Assembly (NCBI GenBank): GCA_015057525.1
Contig: SVEE01000006.1
Location: forward strand, 84,937 to 148,936
Source of the DNA: Lachnospiraceae bacterium
Lineage (GTDB): Bacteria > Bacillota > Clostridia > Lachnospirales > Lachnospiraceae
Reading direction: 5' to 3'
DNA: 64,000 bases
The notes under the pieces were generated by a model. It was not told where the DNA came from and did no database searches. It was given only the letters and a program-made list of their open reading frames with translations. Below, piece by piece: positions 1-9,233 of the stretch (positions within the stretch are counted from its first letter, which is position 1; every line of letters begins with the position of its first letter). Both the position numbers and the translations under genes were made by a program.

Positions 1-1794
1 TTCGAGAAGCAACTCTGCACATTTGTGCAATACATTTATATTTTCGGTGATAATACGCTTTGCTTCTTTATAACAATCATCGATAATGCGTCTAACTTCA
101 CCATCAATCATAGCAGCTACTTCCTCACCATAGCTTCTTGAATGACCTAAATCTCTTCCAAGGAATACTTCTTCACTATTATCAACCTCATAATTAATAA
201 GTCCTACCTTGTCAGACATACCATATTTTACAACCATCGCTTGAGCTGTTTGCGTAGCCTGCTTAATATCCTGAGAGGCACCAGTAGTAATATCTCCGAA
301 TATAAGCTCCTCTGCAATTCTTCCACCGAAGCTCACTTGAATATCCTGAAGCATTTTTTTCTTGGTATTAAAAACATTATCATTCTCAGGAAGAGGCATT
401 GTATATCCACCTGCACCACGACCATTAGGTATAATTGATACCAAATGCACTGGCCCCACCTCACTGAGAAGGTGGAATAATATAGCATGACCAGCCTCAT
501 GATAAGCTGTAATTTTTCTTTCTTTTTCTGGAACAAGTCGGCTCTTCTTCTCACCACCAATTCCAATCTTGACAAAACTCTTATCTACATCTTCCTTCTT
601 GATGTACATACGATCCTTCTTTGCTGCACATATAGCAGCTTCATTCATAAGGTTTTCAAGATCTGCACCTGCAAATCCAGCAGTTGTTCTTGCAATCTCA
701 TGCAAATCAACATCATCTGCAAGTGGCTTATTTCTAACATGAACCCTTAAAATTTCTTCTCTACCTTTAACATCTGGTCTTCCAACCAATACTTTACGAT
801 CAAAACGTCCCGGACGAAGAATAGCAGGGTCAAGAATATCAACACGATTCGTAGCAGCTAAAACTATAATGCCTTCATTAGTACCAAATCCATCCATCTC
901 AACAAGAAGCTGATTGAGAGTTTGCTCACGCTCATCATGACCACCACCGAGACCTGAGCCCCTTTTTCTGGCAACAGCATCAATCTCATCTATAAAGACA
1001 ATACAAGGTGAATTCTTCTTGGCATCTTCAAACAAGTCTCTAACTCTAGATGCACCTACTCCAACAAACATTTCTACAAAATCAGAACCTGATATAGAGA
1101 AAAATGGCACTCCCGCCTCACCAGCTACAGCCTTGGCAAGAAGAGTTTTACCTGTTCCAGGAGGACCCTCTAAAAGAACACCCTTAGGAATTCTAGCACC
1201 TAACGAATTATATTTCCCTGGATTTTTCAGGAAATCTACTATTTCCTCCATATCCTCTTTCTCTTCTTCAAGACCTGCAACATCCTTAAAAGAAATCTTT
1301 GGGTCATCGTCAGTTGACATTCTGGCACGGCTCTTACCAAAGTTCATTACTTTACCGCCGCCGCCACCTGCACCGCCACCTGAGCTACTGCCCATAAGCA
1401 TAACAACAAGAAAAATCGACAATATAATCCCTATTATTAATGGCAACCATGTCATAAACGCACTTTGTCTGGCAACATCCTCCAGATTCATACTTATGGT
1501 TCCATTACCATATTCCATCACTATTTCCTGTACAGTATTTACATCAGATGCATAAAATTCCTTCTGCTCATCAGTACCATGATATGTGATGGCTATAACG
1601 CCCGTAGGAACCTCGCTGTTCTGATATATATCAACCGCTTTAATTAAATTTTCAGCTACTTCACTTCTAAAATCATCTATAGTATAGCTGGTATCTATTG
1701 GACTTCTGTTGTTTTGCATCCAAACAATAACACAAGTCGCAATCACAAAAAGCAATAGGTAAAACCCTAAGCCTTTTCCCACACTTTTTTTCAT
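1..1794 (-). CDS. ftsH: ATP-dependent zinc metalloprotease FtsH (C-terminus cut by window edge)
   Basis: Membrane-anchored AAA+ protease that degrades membrane and short-lived regulatory proteins. Read from ATG at 1794, 598 residues lie in the window. There is a hydrophobic N-terminal segment near residues 8-24 and a second near 106-126, followed by a Gly/Ser-rich linker. The AAA domain has Walker A GPPGTGKT at 210-217 and Walker B IVFIDEID. The peptidase zinc motif HEAGH is at 432-436. All catalytic motifs are intact. The end of the peptidase domain and the stop codon lie beyond base 1. It starts 19 bp after hpt, so it is the last visible gene of the tilS-hpt-ftsH cluster, an order conserved across Firmicutes. 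Confidence 0.97.
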   Translation of the reverse strand, partial: MKKSVGKGLGFYLLLFVIATCVIVWMQNNRSPIDTSYTIDDFRSEVAENLIKAVDIYQNSEVPTGVIAITYHGTDEQKEFYASDVNTVQEIVMEYGNGTISMNLEDVARQSAFMTWLPLIIGIILSIFLVVMLMGSSSGGGAGGGGGKVMNFGKSRARMSTDDDPKISFKDVAGLEEEKEDMEEIVDFLKNPGKYNSLGARIPKGVLLEGPPGTGKTLLAKAVAGEAGVPFFSISGSDFVEMFVGVGASRVRDLFEDAKKNSPCIVFIDEIDAVARKRGSGLGGGHDEREQTLNQLLVEMDGFGTNEGIIVLAATNRVDILDPAILRPGRFDRKVLVGRPDVKGREEILRVHVRNKPLADDVDLHEIARTTAGFAGADLENLMNEAAICAAKKDRMYIKKEDVDKSFVKIGIGGEKKSRLVPEKERKITAYHEAGHAILFHLLSEVGPVHLVSIIPNGRGAGGYTMPLPENDNVFNTKKKMLQDIQVSFGGRIAEELIFGDITTGASQDIKQATQTAQAMVVKYGMSDKVGLINYEVDNSEEVFLGRDLGHSRSYGEEVAAMIDGEVRRIIDDCYKEAKRIITENINVLHKCAELLLE

Positions 1795-1813
1795 CAATGT
1801 GCTCCCTTCTAAT

Positions 1814-2344
1814 TTATTCCTCTATTATTCCGATATATGGAAGATTTCTATATTTTTGTGCACAATCAAGACCGTAGCCTACTACAAATCTATCTGGAAC
1901 AACAAAACATGTCATATCCGGTTCAATATCTACAACACGTCTTTCTGGCTTATCAAGAAGAGTTATAATTTTAAAACTCTCTGGTTTTCTTTCCTTTAAA
2001 ATATTTACCAAGTAAGATAATGTTCTTCCCGAATCCATAATATCCTCAACAAGAATTACATTCTTACCCTCAATACTATCATCAAGATCCTTGATAAGCT
2101 TAACCACACCTGATGAACTTGTTCCATTACCATAGCTACTTACAGACATAAAATCTAATGTAACAGGCACAGTAAGTTTCTTAGCAAGTTCACACATAAA
2201 AAATACACTTCCTCTAAGCACACCAATTAAGTGAACCACCTTGCCCTCGTATTCTTTATTTATTAACTCTGCCATTTCAGTTATCTTCTTATCTACTTCA
2301 TCTTCACTAATAAGTACTCCGATTTTTTCAGCCATATTATTCAC
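1814..2344 (-). CDS. hpt: Hypoxanthine phosphoribosyltransferase
   Basis: Purine salvage enzyme that makes IMP/GMP from hypoxanthine or guanine and PRPP in the cytoplasm. It is 176 residues, the normal family length. The PRPP-binding loop [13 protein letters not shown] is at about 97-109. The flexible-loop region ([10 protein letters not shown]) and the C-terminal [10 protein letters not shown] base-binding segment are present. The start overlaps the tilS stop by a few bases (translational coupling). Met4 at 2335 is an alternative start. Confidence 0.96.
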   Translation of the reverse strand: MNNMAEKIGVLISEDEVDKKITEMAELINKEYEGKVVHLIGVLRGSVFFMCELAKKLTVPVTLDFMSVSSYGNGTSSSGVVKLIKDLDDSIEGKNVILVEDIMDSGRTLSYLVNILKERKPESFKIITLLDKPERRVVDIEPDMTCFVVPDRFVVGYGLDCAQKYRNLPYIGIIEE

Positions 2345-3731
2345 CCTTTCCTACGTAATTCAAACGAATTATCTTTGATGTATTTTCCTGAATCTTACAA
2401 GACTCACTGTATCTTAGACCTATAACCCACAATACTTCATTGCCATTAGCAAGAATAGGCCAGTTACTTCGTTTTTCTCGATCAATTTTGTTATCAATAA
2501 ACACCCTCGATAGTTTTTTTGTACTGCCTTTAGCATCAATTACTATATAATCCCCATCTGCCGGTGTTCTTATACACAGACCATCTTTTATTTTACCATA
2601 ATCAGCCATTTTAGTATATATTTTTTTTGAAACTTCTAAGGTTGATTGCTTGTCTTCAATATTAACTTCAAGGGCACCCCAACCAGGTATCTCAAACAAT
2701 CCATTCCCTTTAATTTCTATATAATAATCCTGTTCATGAATTTTTTTATTACTTATAATGATTTTATCATAGCTTTTTCTTGCCTTTATATTATATGGCA
2801 ATTCAACCATTCTGCCCGTATCCTGGTAAATCAACGAAACCACAGACATTATATTGTTTCTTGTTATATTCTTCTTCATGCCAGCCACAGAAGCTATAGC
2901 CTCATGAACAACGTGTTCCTGCAGTACTGGATTAAATGTGTAAAGTTGACTAACGTCCAAACTGACTGTTTTGCCAAAATCATCCTCCTCAACATTTTCT
3001 TCGTATCCACCCATAGCCTGTTCATGTATATATTCATAACTTCTACTTGCTTCCTGAGCAATCTGACATATGTGTTTTATTGCACCACTATTTACGTCTT
3101 CCATTGCGGGAATAACTATGTGACGAATCTTATTTCGGGTATAATCTAGTTCAGAGTTAGTGGAATCCTCCCTGTAAGCCTGCCCCTTATCACAAAGATA
3201 CTTTTCAATCTCATCTCTTGTTATATTCAAAAGAGGTCTTATTATATTGTCTCTGACAGGAGCCATTCCTGACATTCCCTTAAGTCCAGTTCCCCTTAAC
3301 ATATTAAATATTACTGTTTCTGCCAAATCATTCTTATTATGAGCTACAGCAATCTTATTGCATCCTTTAGCTTTCAAAACTTCATCAAAGCATTTGTATC
3401 TAAAAAGTCTTCCAGCTTCCTCAATTGTAATACCTTTTGACGCTGCATATACAGGAATATCCTTATGAAACGAAACAAACTCCACATCATATTTGCAGCA
3501 AAGTTCCTTCACAAATTCCTCATCCTCATCCGCTTCATTTCCTCTTATCATGTGATTAATATGCACCGCAACAATATTGGAAAGACCAATCCGCTGTCTT
3601 AGTTCTAGTAATGACAACAAAAGGCAAACCGAATCAGCACCACCTGATACACCAATTACTACACTATCATCATGTTCAAGCATGGAGTAATCCTTTATGT
3701 AATTGTAGATTTCATTAGTAAAACTATTCAT
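2337..3731 (-). CDS. tilS: tRNA(Ile)-lysidine synthase TilS
   Basis: Converts the wobble cytidine of the CAU-anticodon isoleucine tRNA to lysidine, using ATP and lysine, so that AUA codons are read as Ile. It is an N-type ATP pyrophosphatase with the P-loop SGGADS at residues 29-34. The VAVHINHMIRG and IAVAHNKNDLAETV segments are typical of the catalytic domain. The C-terminal region (RTPADGDYI...KKLSRVFIDNKI) matches the TilS substrate-binding domain. Its 464 residues are a full-length Firmicutes form. It overlaps hpt at its 3' end and lies just downstream of spoIIE. Confidence 0.96.
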   Translation of the reverse strand: MNSFTNEIYNYIKDYSMLEHDDSVVIGVSGGADSVCLLLSLLELRQRIGLSNIVAVHINHMIRGNEADEDEEFVKELCCKYDVEFVSFHKDIPVYAASKGITIEEAGRLFRYKCFDEVLKAKGCNKIAVAHNKNDLAETVIFNMLRGTGLKGMSGMAPVRDNIIRPLLNITRDEIEKYLCDKGQAYREDSTNSELDYTRNKIRHIVIPAMEDVNSGAIKHICQIAQEASRSYEYIHEQAMGGYEENVEEDDFGKTVSLDVSQLYTFNPVLQEHVVHEAIASVAGMKKNITRNNIMSVVSLIYQDTGRMVELPYNIKARKSYDKIIISNKKIHEQDYYIEIKGNGLFEIPGWGALEVNIEDKQSTLEVSKKIYTKMADYGKIKDGLCIRTPADGDYIVIDAKGSTKKLSRVFIDNKIDREKRSNWPILANGNEVLWVIGLRYSESCKIQENTSKIIRLNYVGKGE

Positions 3732-3799
3732 AATATCTCCATTTTACGCAAAATAACATTAAGAAATATACCATATTCTAACATTTCTGTACATAGTCG

Positions 3800-5794
3800 T
3801 CACAAAGTTTTAACAAGTTTACACACTATTATAGTGGCGTCATCCTTAAACCTGCTTCCACCTATAGATTTAACTTTTTCTAAAATATATTCTACCACAT
3901 CTTCAGGATTATCATATTCCATATCTGAAAGAATATCCCTAAGATAATCATCCTTATTTTCAAAAATTATACTTTCTAAAACCCCATCACTTACCATTAC
4001 GATTATATCATTTTTATAAAACTTTTTTATGCATCTTTCGCACACTGCACCTTCAATAACTCCTACAGGAAGGGAGGTTGATTTTATCATTTCCAGCCAC
4101 TCTCCTCGTTTAATGTAACTTGTGGCAGCACCTTGCTTGTACATCCTTCCCATCCCTGTATGCAAATCAACTAACAACATATCCAATGTTGCAAAGGATT
4201 CCCCTTTATTAAGATTAGACAGGTATGAATTTACCAGTTTAATGGACACCTCTTTATCAAACCCTGCCGCCAAAAGCTCTTCCATAATTTCCAACACATT
4301 ATTACTGTCAGCACAAGCCCTTTGACCATTACCCATTCCGTCCGCAATCATAACCAAATACTGTCCATCAACAATCTCTCCCACATAAAAATTATCACCA
4401 CATACCTGGTCATCATATCTACTTAAGCACCGAACCGCAGTTTTACATACAAATTCAGGTTTTTCTCTAAAACATAAAACCTCATAATTATGCCCTACTA
4501 TTTGTCTGCTCTCATCCTTTATCTCAAGCTGAACCTTCATTTCCCTTTCAATAATTTTTTTTACAACATCTGTAGCTACAATTCTACCTCTCCTTGTTTT
4601 TGATGTTATGTAAACTTCATATCTCTCGTCATCATTTTTTAACACGACAAGATTTTTCACTTGAATATCCCTACCATTTAACTCTTCTATAATATTCGCC
4701 TCTATGGTTTTTCTTAAAGGAACCTGCTTATCTAACTGATTAGTAAATTTTTCTATTATCTCACCTACATCATTAAAACCAATCCCTGTATTTACAGAAC
4801 CTGCCAAAGTATATTCTATACGTTTAAATGCTGAAGCTAGATTATTAATTCTATCTATGACTAATCTACCCCACTCTGGTGAATTTGATGTCAATTCATC
4901 ACCCTTTATTCTCCCGTCCACATGAGCAACTATCTTGTGTGGCATAAGTAAAAATAAAAACATGGCCGATATCACAGCCTTAATATTCTCCTCCGTCAGC
5001 AAAAAATCATACCAGTATACTCCTAGAACATAAAAAACACTAAAGAATATAAATACATATGCCACCTTCCCTCCTCTTATAAGAGAAAGCAAAGAAAACG
5101 AGACCAATGCAATAATCAAGCATGCCGGCAAATAAAGCAGCTGATTAGATTTAAAAGATATTATCATTGCCGCAACTACGGTCCATATAACACCTATATT
5201 AAATCCAAATTTGTAAAACAAGAATACTACAGAAAAAAATGTCACAGTATTGAGTAATACAATCTCACCAAAAACATACAAGGGCATACCATTAAGGACC
5301 GCGATTCCAAGAAGCAACACACTTATTAACGATTCATTTTCTACAACAATACGACTGTAATCTTCCAACATAACTTTTAACGCATAATAAAATATAAAAC
5401 TGGAAGAAAAAACAAATGCTGCCTCTATAGGCAACTTTGTAATATTTACTGTTCCAACAGTATAATAAAATGATAAGTTTAATATTAATGTCAACATAGA
5501 TGACAGACCTGATACAAGAAGTTCCTTACCTCTTATAAAATCAAACACTTTCATATTGCTTATCAGCAAAACTCCCACAATTATTCCACCGTATTTTATA
5601 GTGTCAAATATAGGTAGTTTTATTAGCATGCCAAGGCTTGTACCAATTAATGGAAAAAATATGTTTCCCCCTAACGCAGCTATCGCTGTCATATAACCAA
5701 CGGCAAAGGGATTCATATTCATTACTTCACATTGACCAACAAAAAAACCTATCATGGCTAACCAAACGCCATCAAATGTTTTACTTTTTCCCAT
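3800..5794 (-). CDS. spoIIE: Stage II sporulation protein E, PP2C phosphatase
   Basis: Forespore-specific membrane phosphatase that dephosphorylates SpoIIAA and so activates sigma F after asymmetric division; it also interacts with FtsZ. The N-terminal ~290 residues are a run of hydrophobic segments (about ten in the family). A regulatory linker follows, then a PP2C domain with IADGMGNG and MVSDGVLE metal-binding aspartates and a terminal KDDATIIV motif. At 664 residues it is shorter than the ~827-residue Bacillus protein, mainly in the linker. It sits between divIC and tilS as in other spore formers. Its promoter carries Spo0A-type signals (see 5838-5905). Confidence 0.95.
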   Translation of the reverse strand: MGKSKTFDGVWLAMIGFFVGQCEVMNMNPFAVGYMTAIAALGGNIFFPLIGTSLGMLIKLPIFDTIKYGGIIVGVLLISNMKVFDFIRGKELLVSGLSSMLTLILNLSFYYTVGTVNITKLPIEAAFVFSSSFIFYYALKVMLEDYSRIVVENESLISVLLLGIAVLNGMPLYVFGEIVLLNTVTFFSVVFLFYKFGFNIGVIWTVVAAMIISFKSNQLLYLPACLIIALVSFSLLSLIRGGKVAYVFIFFSVFYVLGVYWYDFLLTEENIKAVISAMFLFLLMPHKIVAHVDGRIKGDELTSNSPEWGRLVIDRINNLASAFKRIEYTLAGSVNTGIGFNDVGEIIEKFTNQLDKQVPLRKTIEANIIEELNGRDIQVKNLVVLKNDDERYEVYITSKTRRGRIVATDVVKKIIEREMKVQLEIKDESRQIVGHNYEVLCFREKPEFVCKTAVRCLSRYDDQVCGDNFYVGEIVDGQYLVMIADGMGNGQRACADSNNVLEIMEELLAAGFDKEVSIKLVNSYLSNLNKGESFATLDMLLVDLHTGMGRMYKQGAATSYIKRGEWLEMIKSTSLPVGVIEGAVCERCIKKFYKNDIIVMVSDGVLESIIFENKDDYLRDILSDMEYDNPEDVVEYILEKVKSIGGSRFKDDATIIVCKLVKTL

Positions 5795-5837
5795 AACACC
5801 CCTCCAAAAATTTACACCGCAAAATGAATGCCATAGG

Positions 5838-5905
5838 ATTATAACTGTTTTTTCTTTTACATATTGTCAAATACTGGTAATAATCTTAAGTAGTTGTTGA
5901 CAAAA
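5838..5905 (-). promoter_or_regulatory. spoIIE promoter: sigma-A hexamers 21 bp apart with two 0A-box-like sites
   Basis: On the minus strand a perfect TTGACA (5865-5870) and perfect TATAAT (5838-5843) are separated by 21 bp rather than 17. A 0A-box-like TTTGTCAAC lies upstream around 5895-5905. A reverse-oriented one, read on the plus strand as ATTGTCAAA, overlaps the -35. The 21-bp spacing and a 0A box over the -35 are known features of Spo0A-activated sigma-A promoters such as Bacillus spoIIG and spoIIE. That Spo0A acts here is inference. Confidence 0.7.
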
Positions 5906-5914
5906 ACAAGCAAT

Positions 5915-5943
5915 AAAAAAGGAGCTTCATAAGCTCCTTTTTT
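5915..5943 (-). terminator. Intrinsic terminator after divIC
   Basis: Stem GGAGCTT/AAGCTCC with a 3-nt loop (5921-5937) is followed on the minus strand by TTTTTTATT. It begins immediately after the divIC stop and separates the hup-divIC group from spoIIE. Confidence 0.85.
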
Positions 5944-6259
5944 ATTCGTAGGGACGTATAACTATCTCATCCGGATATACCATTCCAAGTTTGTCCTTGG
6001 CTACATCCTCTATGTACTGATTCGTCTTCATATACTGTTCCTGAGCAAGTAGATTCTCATGTTCTAACATAGCATCTTCAATCTGCTTCTCCAGTGTGAT
6101 TTCTGTTTCTTTTAATTCTCTACTTTGGGCATGTAAATTAACTACCTTAACGCAAGCAACAAAACACACAAAAATAACTGCCATTACTATAAACATACTG
6201 GCAATTCTTGACTGCTTTCTAGTTGATCTTCTTTTCTTAAGATTTCTACTCATTTCCAT
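5942..6259 (-). CDS. divIC: Septum formation initiator (DivIC/FtsB family)
   Basis: Small bitopic division protein, 105 residues. It has a basic cytoplasmic N-terminus (NLKKRRSTRKQSR), one membrane segment near residues 22-39, then a coiled coil (roughly 45-85) and a short C-terminal domain containing KLGMVYPDE, which is diagnostic for the family. It partners FtsL/DivIB to connect the divisome to septal peptidoglycan synthesis. It lies 10 bp after yabQ. Met3 (6253) is an alternative start. Confidence 0.9.
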   Translation of the reverse strand: MEMSRNLKKRRSTRKQSRIASMFIVMAVIFVCFVACVKVVNLHAQSRELKETEITLEKQIEDAMLEHENLLAQEQYMKTNQYIEDVAKDKLGMVYPDEIVIRPYE

Positions 6260-6269
6260 ACCCGACTAA

Positions 6270-6671
6270 TTATCTATTTCTTCTTACAGATAACATAATT
6301 CTACCCTCTTTTACTTGTTTTTTCAACATTTTCTTTAGTTTTTTGACAGTTTTTTTAACCAACAACAAGATGTATGATATAGTCCAAATAAAAACACAAC
6401 TTATAGTATAATGATAAACAATAAACCCTAAAATTCCACTTAACAAAATGTATATTCTGAGTTCTCCATTGTTATAAATTTGAATTTCATGTAGCACAAC
6501 TATTGCTGACATCATCCAAAAACATATATCTTCAATGCTCACAAAAAAAATATTGTGTTTTATCAATCTACGAAAACATCTTATTATATCATACAAAAAG
6601 CCAAGGCCTGCTCCAACGTACAAAAACACAACAAATACATTGTATTGTAGTGCTATAAACTCTGTCATCAT
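6270..6671 (-). CDS. yabQ: Spore cortex biosynthesis protein YabQ
   Basis: A 133-residue, mostly hydrophobic protein with about four membrane segments followed by a strongly basic tail (KKTVKKLKKMLKK). The FLYVGAGLGFLYDIIR motif near the N-terminus is characteristic of YabQ. The family is made under sporulation control and is needed for spore cortex formation in Bacillus. It is followed by divIC as in other spore formers. Its usual upstream partner yabP is absent; only 65 bp separate it from rqcP. Confidence 0.85.
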   Translation of the reverse strand: MMTEFIALQYNVFVVFLYVGAGLGFLYDIIRCFRRLIKHNIFFVSIEDICFWMMSAIVVLHEIQIYNNGELRIYILLSGILGFIVYHYTISCVFIWTISYILLLVKKTVKKLKKMLKKQVKEGRIMLSVRRNR

Positions 6672-6736
6672 TCACTCCCAATATGGCAAGCTCTAAAACA
6701 TTATATGTTCAAAATAAACATACTATTACAACAGAT

Positions 6737-6976
6737 TTATAAGTATTTGTACATGTCCTTCGCATCTTCTTTTTTAGTTGTATCAGCTATCATAGTCACC
6801 TCTGCCTTAACAGATTTGTTACCAAATGCTATCTCTATAACATCTCCAACCTTAACATCATATGATGCTTTAACAACCTTACCATTAACCTGAACTCTTC
6901 CTGCATCACAGGCTTCATTAGCCACAGTTCTTCTCTTAATCAACCTAGACACCTTTAAATACTTATCTAAGCGCAT
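6737..6976 (-). CDS. rqcP: S4-domain RNA-binding protein RqcP (YabO/HslR family)
   Basis: A 79-residue S4-domain protein that binds 50S-peptidyl-tRNA complexes and assists alanine tailing in ribosome-associated quality control (established for Bacillus RqcP). The start MRLDKYLKVSRLIKRR is chosen at 6976 because an AGGAGGT Shine-Dalgarno lies 7 nt upstream. A reading frame continuing 8 codons further lacks such a site. The S4 core (RRTVANEACDAGRVQVNGKVV) is intact. A weak hairpin precedes it after hup. Confidence 0.92.
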   Translation of the reverse strand: MRLDKYLKVSRLIKRRTVANEACDAGRVQVNGKVVKASYDVKVGDVIEIAFGNKSVKAEVTMIADTTKKEDAKDMYKYL

Positions 6977-7000
6977 AATTAGACCTCCTATCAAAAACAA

Positions 7001-7024
7001 AAGCCACCGCTTAAGCGATGGCTC
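7001..7024 (-). terminator. Attenuating hairpin between hup and rqcP
   Basis: GCCATCGC/GCGGTGGC stem with loop TTAA is followed on the minus strand by TTTTGTTTTTG. It should partly terminate the abundant hup transcript before rqcP. Confidence 0.7.
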
Positions 7025-7048
7025 TTAATTTATAAACTCTTATATGGA

Positions 7049-7321
7049 TTAGTTTACAGAATCCTTTAAAGCCTTACCAGCTTTGAACTTAGGTGCCTTA
7101 GAAGCAGCAATCTTCATAGTCTCACCAGTTCTTGGGTTTCTACCCTCTCTAGCTGGTCTTTCAGCAACTTCAAATGTACCGAATCCAACTAACTGGATCT
7201 TCTCGCCCTTCTTTAATTCGCTAGCAACTGTCTCAGTGAAAGCCTTAAGTACCTTCTCTACCTCAGTCTTCTTTAAGCCAGTCTTCTCAGCCATGCTTGC
7301 AACTAATTCGTTCTTGTTCAT
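7049..7321 (-). CDS. hup: DNA-binding protein HU
   Basis: A 90-residue histone-like protein that bends and compacts DNA as a dimer. The sequence is typical along its length, starting MNKNELVASMAEKTG. The DNA-binding arm GFGTFEVAERPAREGRNPRT is at about 46-65, and the C-terminus FKAGKALKDSVN is canonical. An AGGAGG ribosome binding site lies just upstream of 7321. Confidence 0.98.
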   Translation of the reverse strand: MNKNELVASMAEKTGLKKTEVEKVLKAFTETVASELKKGEKIQLVGFGTFEVAERPAREGRNPRTGETMKIAASKAPKFKAGKALKDSVN

Positions 7322-7414
7322 CGATAATTCCTCCTATATAATACAAACGTCGTTGATTGCCATAAGCAATACCTTTTTTTATTTGCGGCACCTATTAAAA
7401 ATGCCCTATGCATA

Positions 7415-7443
7415 TTTATACCCTTTTAACCAGTATTTGTCAA
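7415..7443 (-). promoter_or_regulatory. hup promoter
   Basis: Minus-strand TTGACA (7438-7443) and TATAAA (7415-7420) have 17-bp spacing, about 94 bp before the hup start. This is a near-consensus sigma-A promoter in the 169-bp hup/spoVT spacer. Confidence 0.75.
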
Positions 7444-7490
7444 GTAAAAACGCAAGGAAAATCAATAACTTTTGTAATTTATTAATAATT

Positions 7491-8039
7491 TTAACCTTCC
7501 ATCTGTTTTCCAAGAAAGTTAGCCGCCACAACCGCAATCTTCTGTTCGGTCTCTCCAATAGGTTTATCACCTTCTCTTGAAAGCAATATAACTGCCCCTA
7601 TGGCATCGCCCTCGCTAATAATAGTTTGAACAATCTGACCAGTATATTCATTCTCACCATTACCCAAAATTTTTATAAATTTCTTCTCACCCTTCTTGGC
7701 TAATATTGCTTCCCTGTCATTAATTGCTTCCTCAAGTTCCTTATGAAGACTTTTTCCAAGTAGTTCCTTCTTTGGTATACCTGCCACCGCAATAATTTGG
7801 TCTCTATCGCTAACACATACACCACATCCAAGTATCTGCGCAGTTGCCTCCACATACTGCTGAGCAAAAGCACTAAGCTCTCCTATCGGGGAATATTTCT
7901 TTAAAATAATTTCTCCTTCTTTGTCTGTAAATATTTCTAGGGGGTCACCCTCTCTTATTCTGAGAACTCTTCTTATTTCCTTTGGAACAACAATCCTCCC
8001 CAGTTCATCGATACGCCTAACAATGCCTGTTGCCTTCAT
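7491..8039 (-). CDS. spoVT: Stage V sporulation protein T (AbrB/SpoVT regulator)
   Basis: Sporulation transcription regulator of 182 residues. The N-terminal swapped-hairpin AbrB domain (MKATGIVRRIDELGRIVVPK, residues 1-50) is followed by a GAF-like domain (about 55-180), as in Bacillus SpoVT, which modulates sigma-G genes in the forespore. The length matches the family. The ribosome binding site GGAGG lies in the 3' arm of a 15-bp hairpin that also looks like a terminator for the preceding operon (see 8043-8098). It lies upstream of hup; spoVB and mazG, often found between these genes in other Clostridia, are absent. Confidence 0.94.
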   Translation of the reverse strand: MKATGIVRRIDELGRIVVPKEIRRVLRIREGDPLEIFTDKEGEIILKKYSPIGELSAFAQQYVEATAQILGCGVCVSDRDQIIAVAGIPKKELLGKSLHKELEEAINDREAILAKKGEKKFIKILGNGENEYTGQIVQTIISEGDAIGAVILLSREGDKPIGETEQKIAVVAANFLGKQMEG

Positions 8040-8042
8040 ATA

Positions 8043-8098
8043 ATAAAAACCTCCATTTACAAATCTTAGTATTTGAAACTAGTATCTGTAAATAGAGG
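8043..8098 (-). promoter_or_regulatory. Hairpin that overlaps the spoVT Shine-Dalgarno and resembles a terminator
   Basis: Plus-strand 8050-8064 and 8084-8098 are inverted repeats. As minus-strand RNA, CCUCUAUUUACAGAU pairs with AUUUGUAAAUGGAGG over 15 consecutive positions (13 Watson-Crick, 2 G-U). An inner UAGU/ACUA extension is also possible. The 3' arm contains the spoVT GGAGG, and UUUUUAUU follows directly. The same structure could therefore terminate the GGDEF operon and hide the spoVT ribosome binding site. A short GGTAT/ATACC hairpin just upstream competes for the first bases of the 5' arm. Confidence 0.7.
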
Positions 8099-8125
8099 TA
8101 TTTTATACCTTGCTTATTTGTTGTT

Positions 8126-9211
8126 TTAATTATTTTTTAAATCTTCTTCAAAAGAAACAACCTGATTTCTTCCGTTATTTTTTGCCATGTACATTGCATC
8201 ATCTGCATTCTTTATGGTATCGTGATAATCACCACCACCATACATAGCAATTCCTATAGAAATTGTTGTTTTACATATGCCATTATCACTTTGTTCAACT
8301 TTTTCTCTCAACATACCTGCAATTCTTATTGCCTGTTCAGAAGGACATCCTGGCATAATAATCAAAAATTCTTCTCCACCCCAACGAATAACATAATCTG
8401 TAGCACGAACATTACTACGCAACGTATTAGCGATATGAACAATAACCTTATCTCCATCCTCATGGCCAAATTCATCGTTCACCTTTTTGAAAAAATCAAT
8501 ATCAATCAAAAGCATACTAACCGATAAATCAGGGGCAAATACCAATCTACCAGCCGAAGCATCATATATTTCTTTTAATATATTACGATTATATACACCT
8601 GTAAGCTGATCACGAACTGCCAACTGCTTAAGGCTATCTTTTGCAACATAATGTTCAAAGTATACACCTTGCATCATATAATGCATTGCTCCTATAGCTA
8701 AAACACATGGCAAATTAAACAGATACATCATCTCTAAATTTTCATATTGTATAAATATATTGGCAACAGCAATATCAACAATCAAAAACATATGCGCAAT
8801 CATACTATATAAAAACGGAGCTGAAAAACCTGCACACACAAATATAATATTCATGATAATCATACCTGGAATCGCAAACTGTCTATCGGGCAATAAATAT
8901 GTAGCCCAATCAGTACACCAAATAATAATGTGTATCATCAAATATGTTGCAAAAACCATCACACGATAATCTGTAACTTTTTTTGTTAAAATTACATACA
9001 CAAAAAAAGGAACTATTACTATAGCACGCGGCAGCAATGTCTCATAAGCAAAATGTCCAAAAATGCTACAATCAGTAATAAAGAAGGATAAATATGCCAA
9101 TACAGCAACTGTAACCATACGCATATTAAATTTTTTATAATAGTCATACTTTGATTGAAAAAATTTCTTTTGTTCTTCTTTAGAAAAATCTCGTAAAACG
9201 ATTTTATCCAT
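8126..9211 (-). CDS. Membrane diguanylate cyclase (GGDEF)
   Basis: Synthesises cyclic di-GMP from two GTP. It is 361 residues. About six hydrophobic segments between residues 32 and 180 form a membrane sensor of no recognised family. The C-terminal GGDEF domain (about 195-358) has active-site GGEEF at 278-282, DQLTGVYNRN at its start, and an inhibitory-site motif RATD at 269-272, exactly five residues before GGEEF. Both catalysis and product inhibition look intact. It is last in a PocR-EAL-GGDEF operon and starts 22 bp after the EAL gene. Confidence 0.93.
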   Translation of the reverse strand: MDKIVLRDFSKEEQKKFFQSKYDYYKKFNMRMVTVAVLAYLSFFITDCSIFGHFAYETLLPRAIVIVPFFVYVILTKKVTDYRVMVFATYLMIHIIIWCTDWATYLLPDRQFAIPGMIIMNIIFVCAGFSAPFLYSMIAHMFLIVDIAVANIFIQYENLEMMYLFNLPCVLAIGAMHYMMQGVYFEHYVAKDSLKQLAVRDQLTGVYNRNILKEIYDASAGRLVFAPDLSVSMLLIDIDFFKKVNDEFGHEDGDKVIVHIANTLRSNVRATDYVIRWGGEEFLIIMPGCPSEQAIRIAGMLREKVEQSDNGICKTTISIGIAMYGGGDYHDTIKNADDAMYMAKNNGRNQVVSFEEDLKNN

Positions 9212-9233
9212 TCTTTAGGTTCCCTCCAAAAGT

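Noticed and set aside
1019..1555. 178-codon plus-strand open frame
   Set aside because: It is antisense to the well-supported ftsH coding sequence and encodes low-complexity Pro/Ser/Thr protein with no motif.
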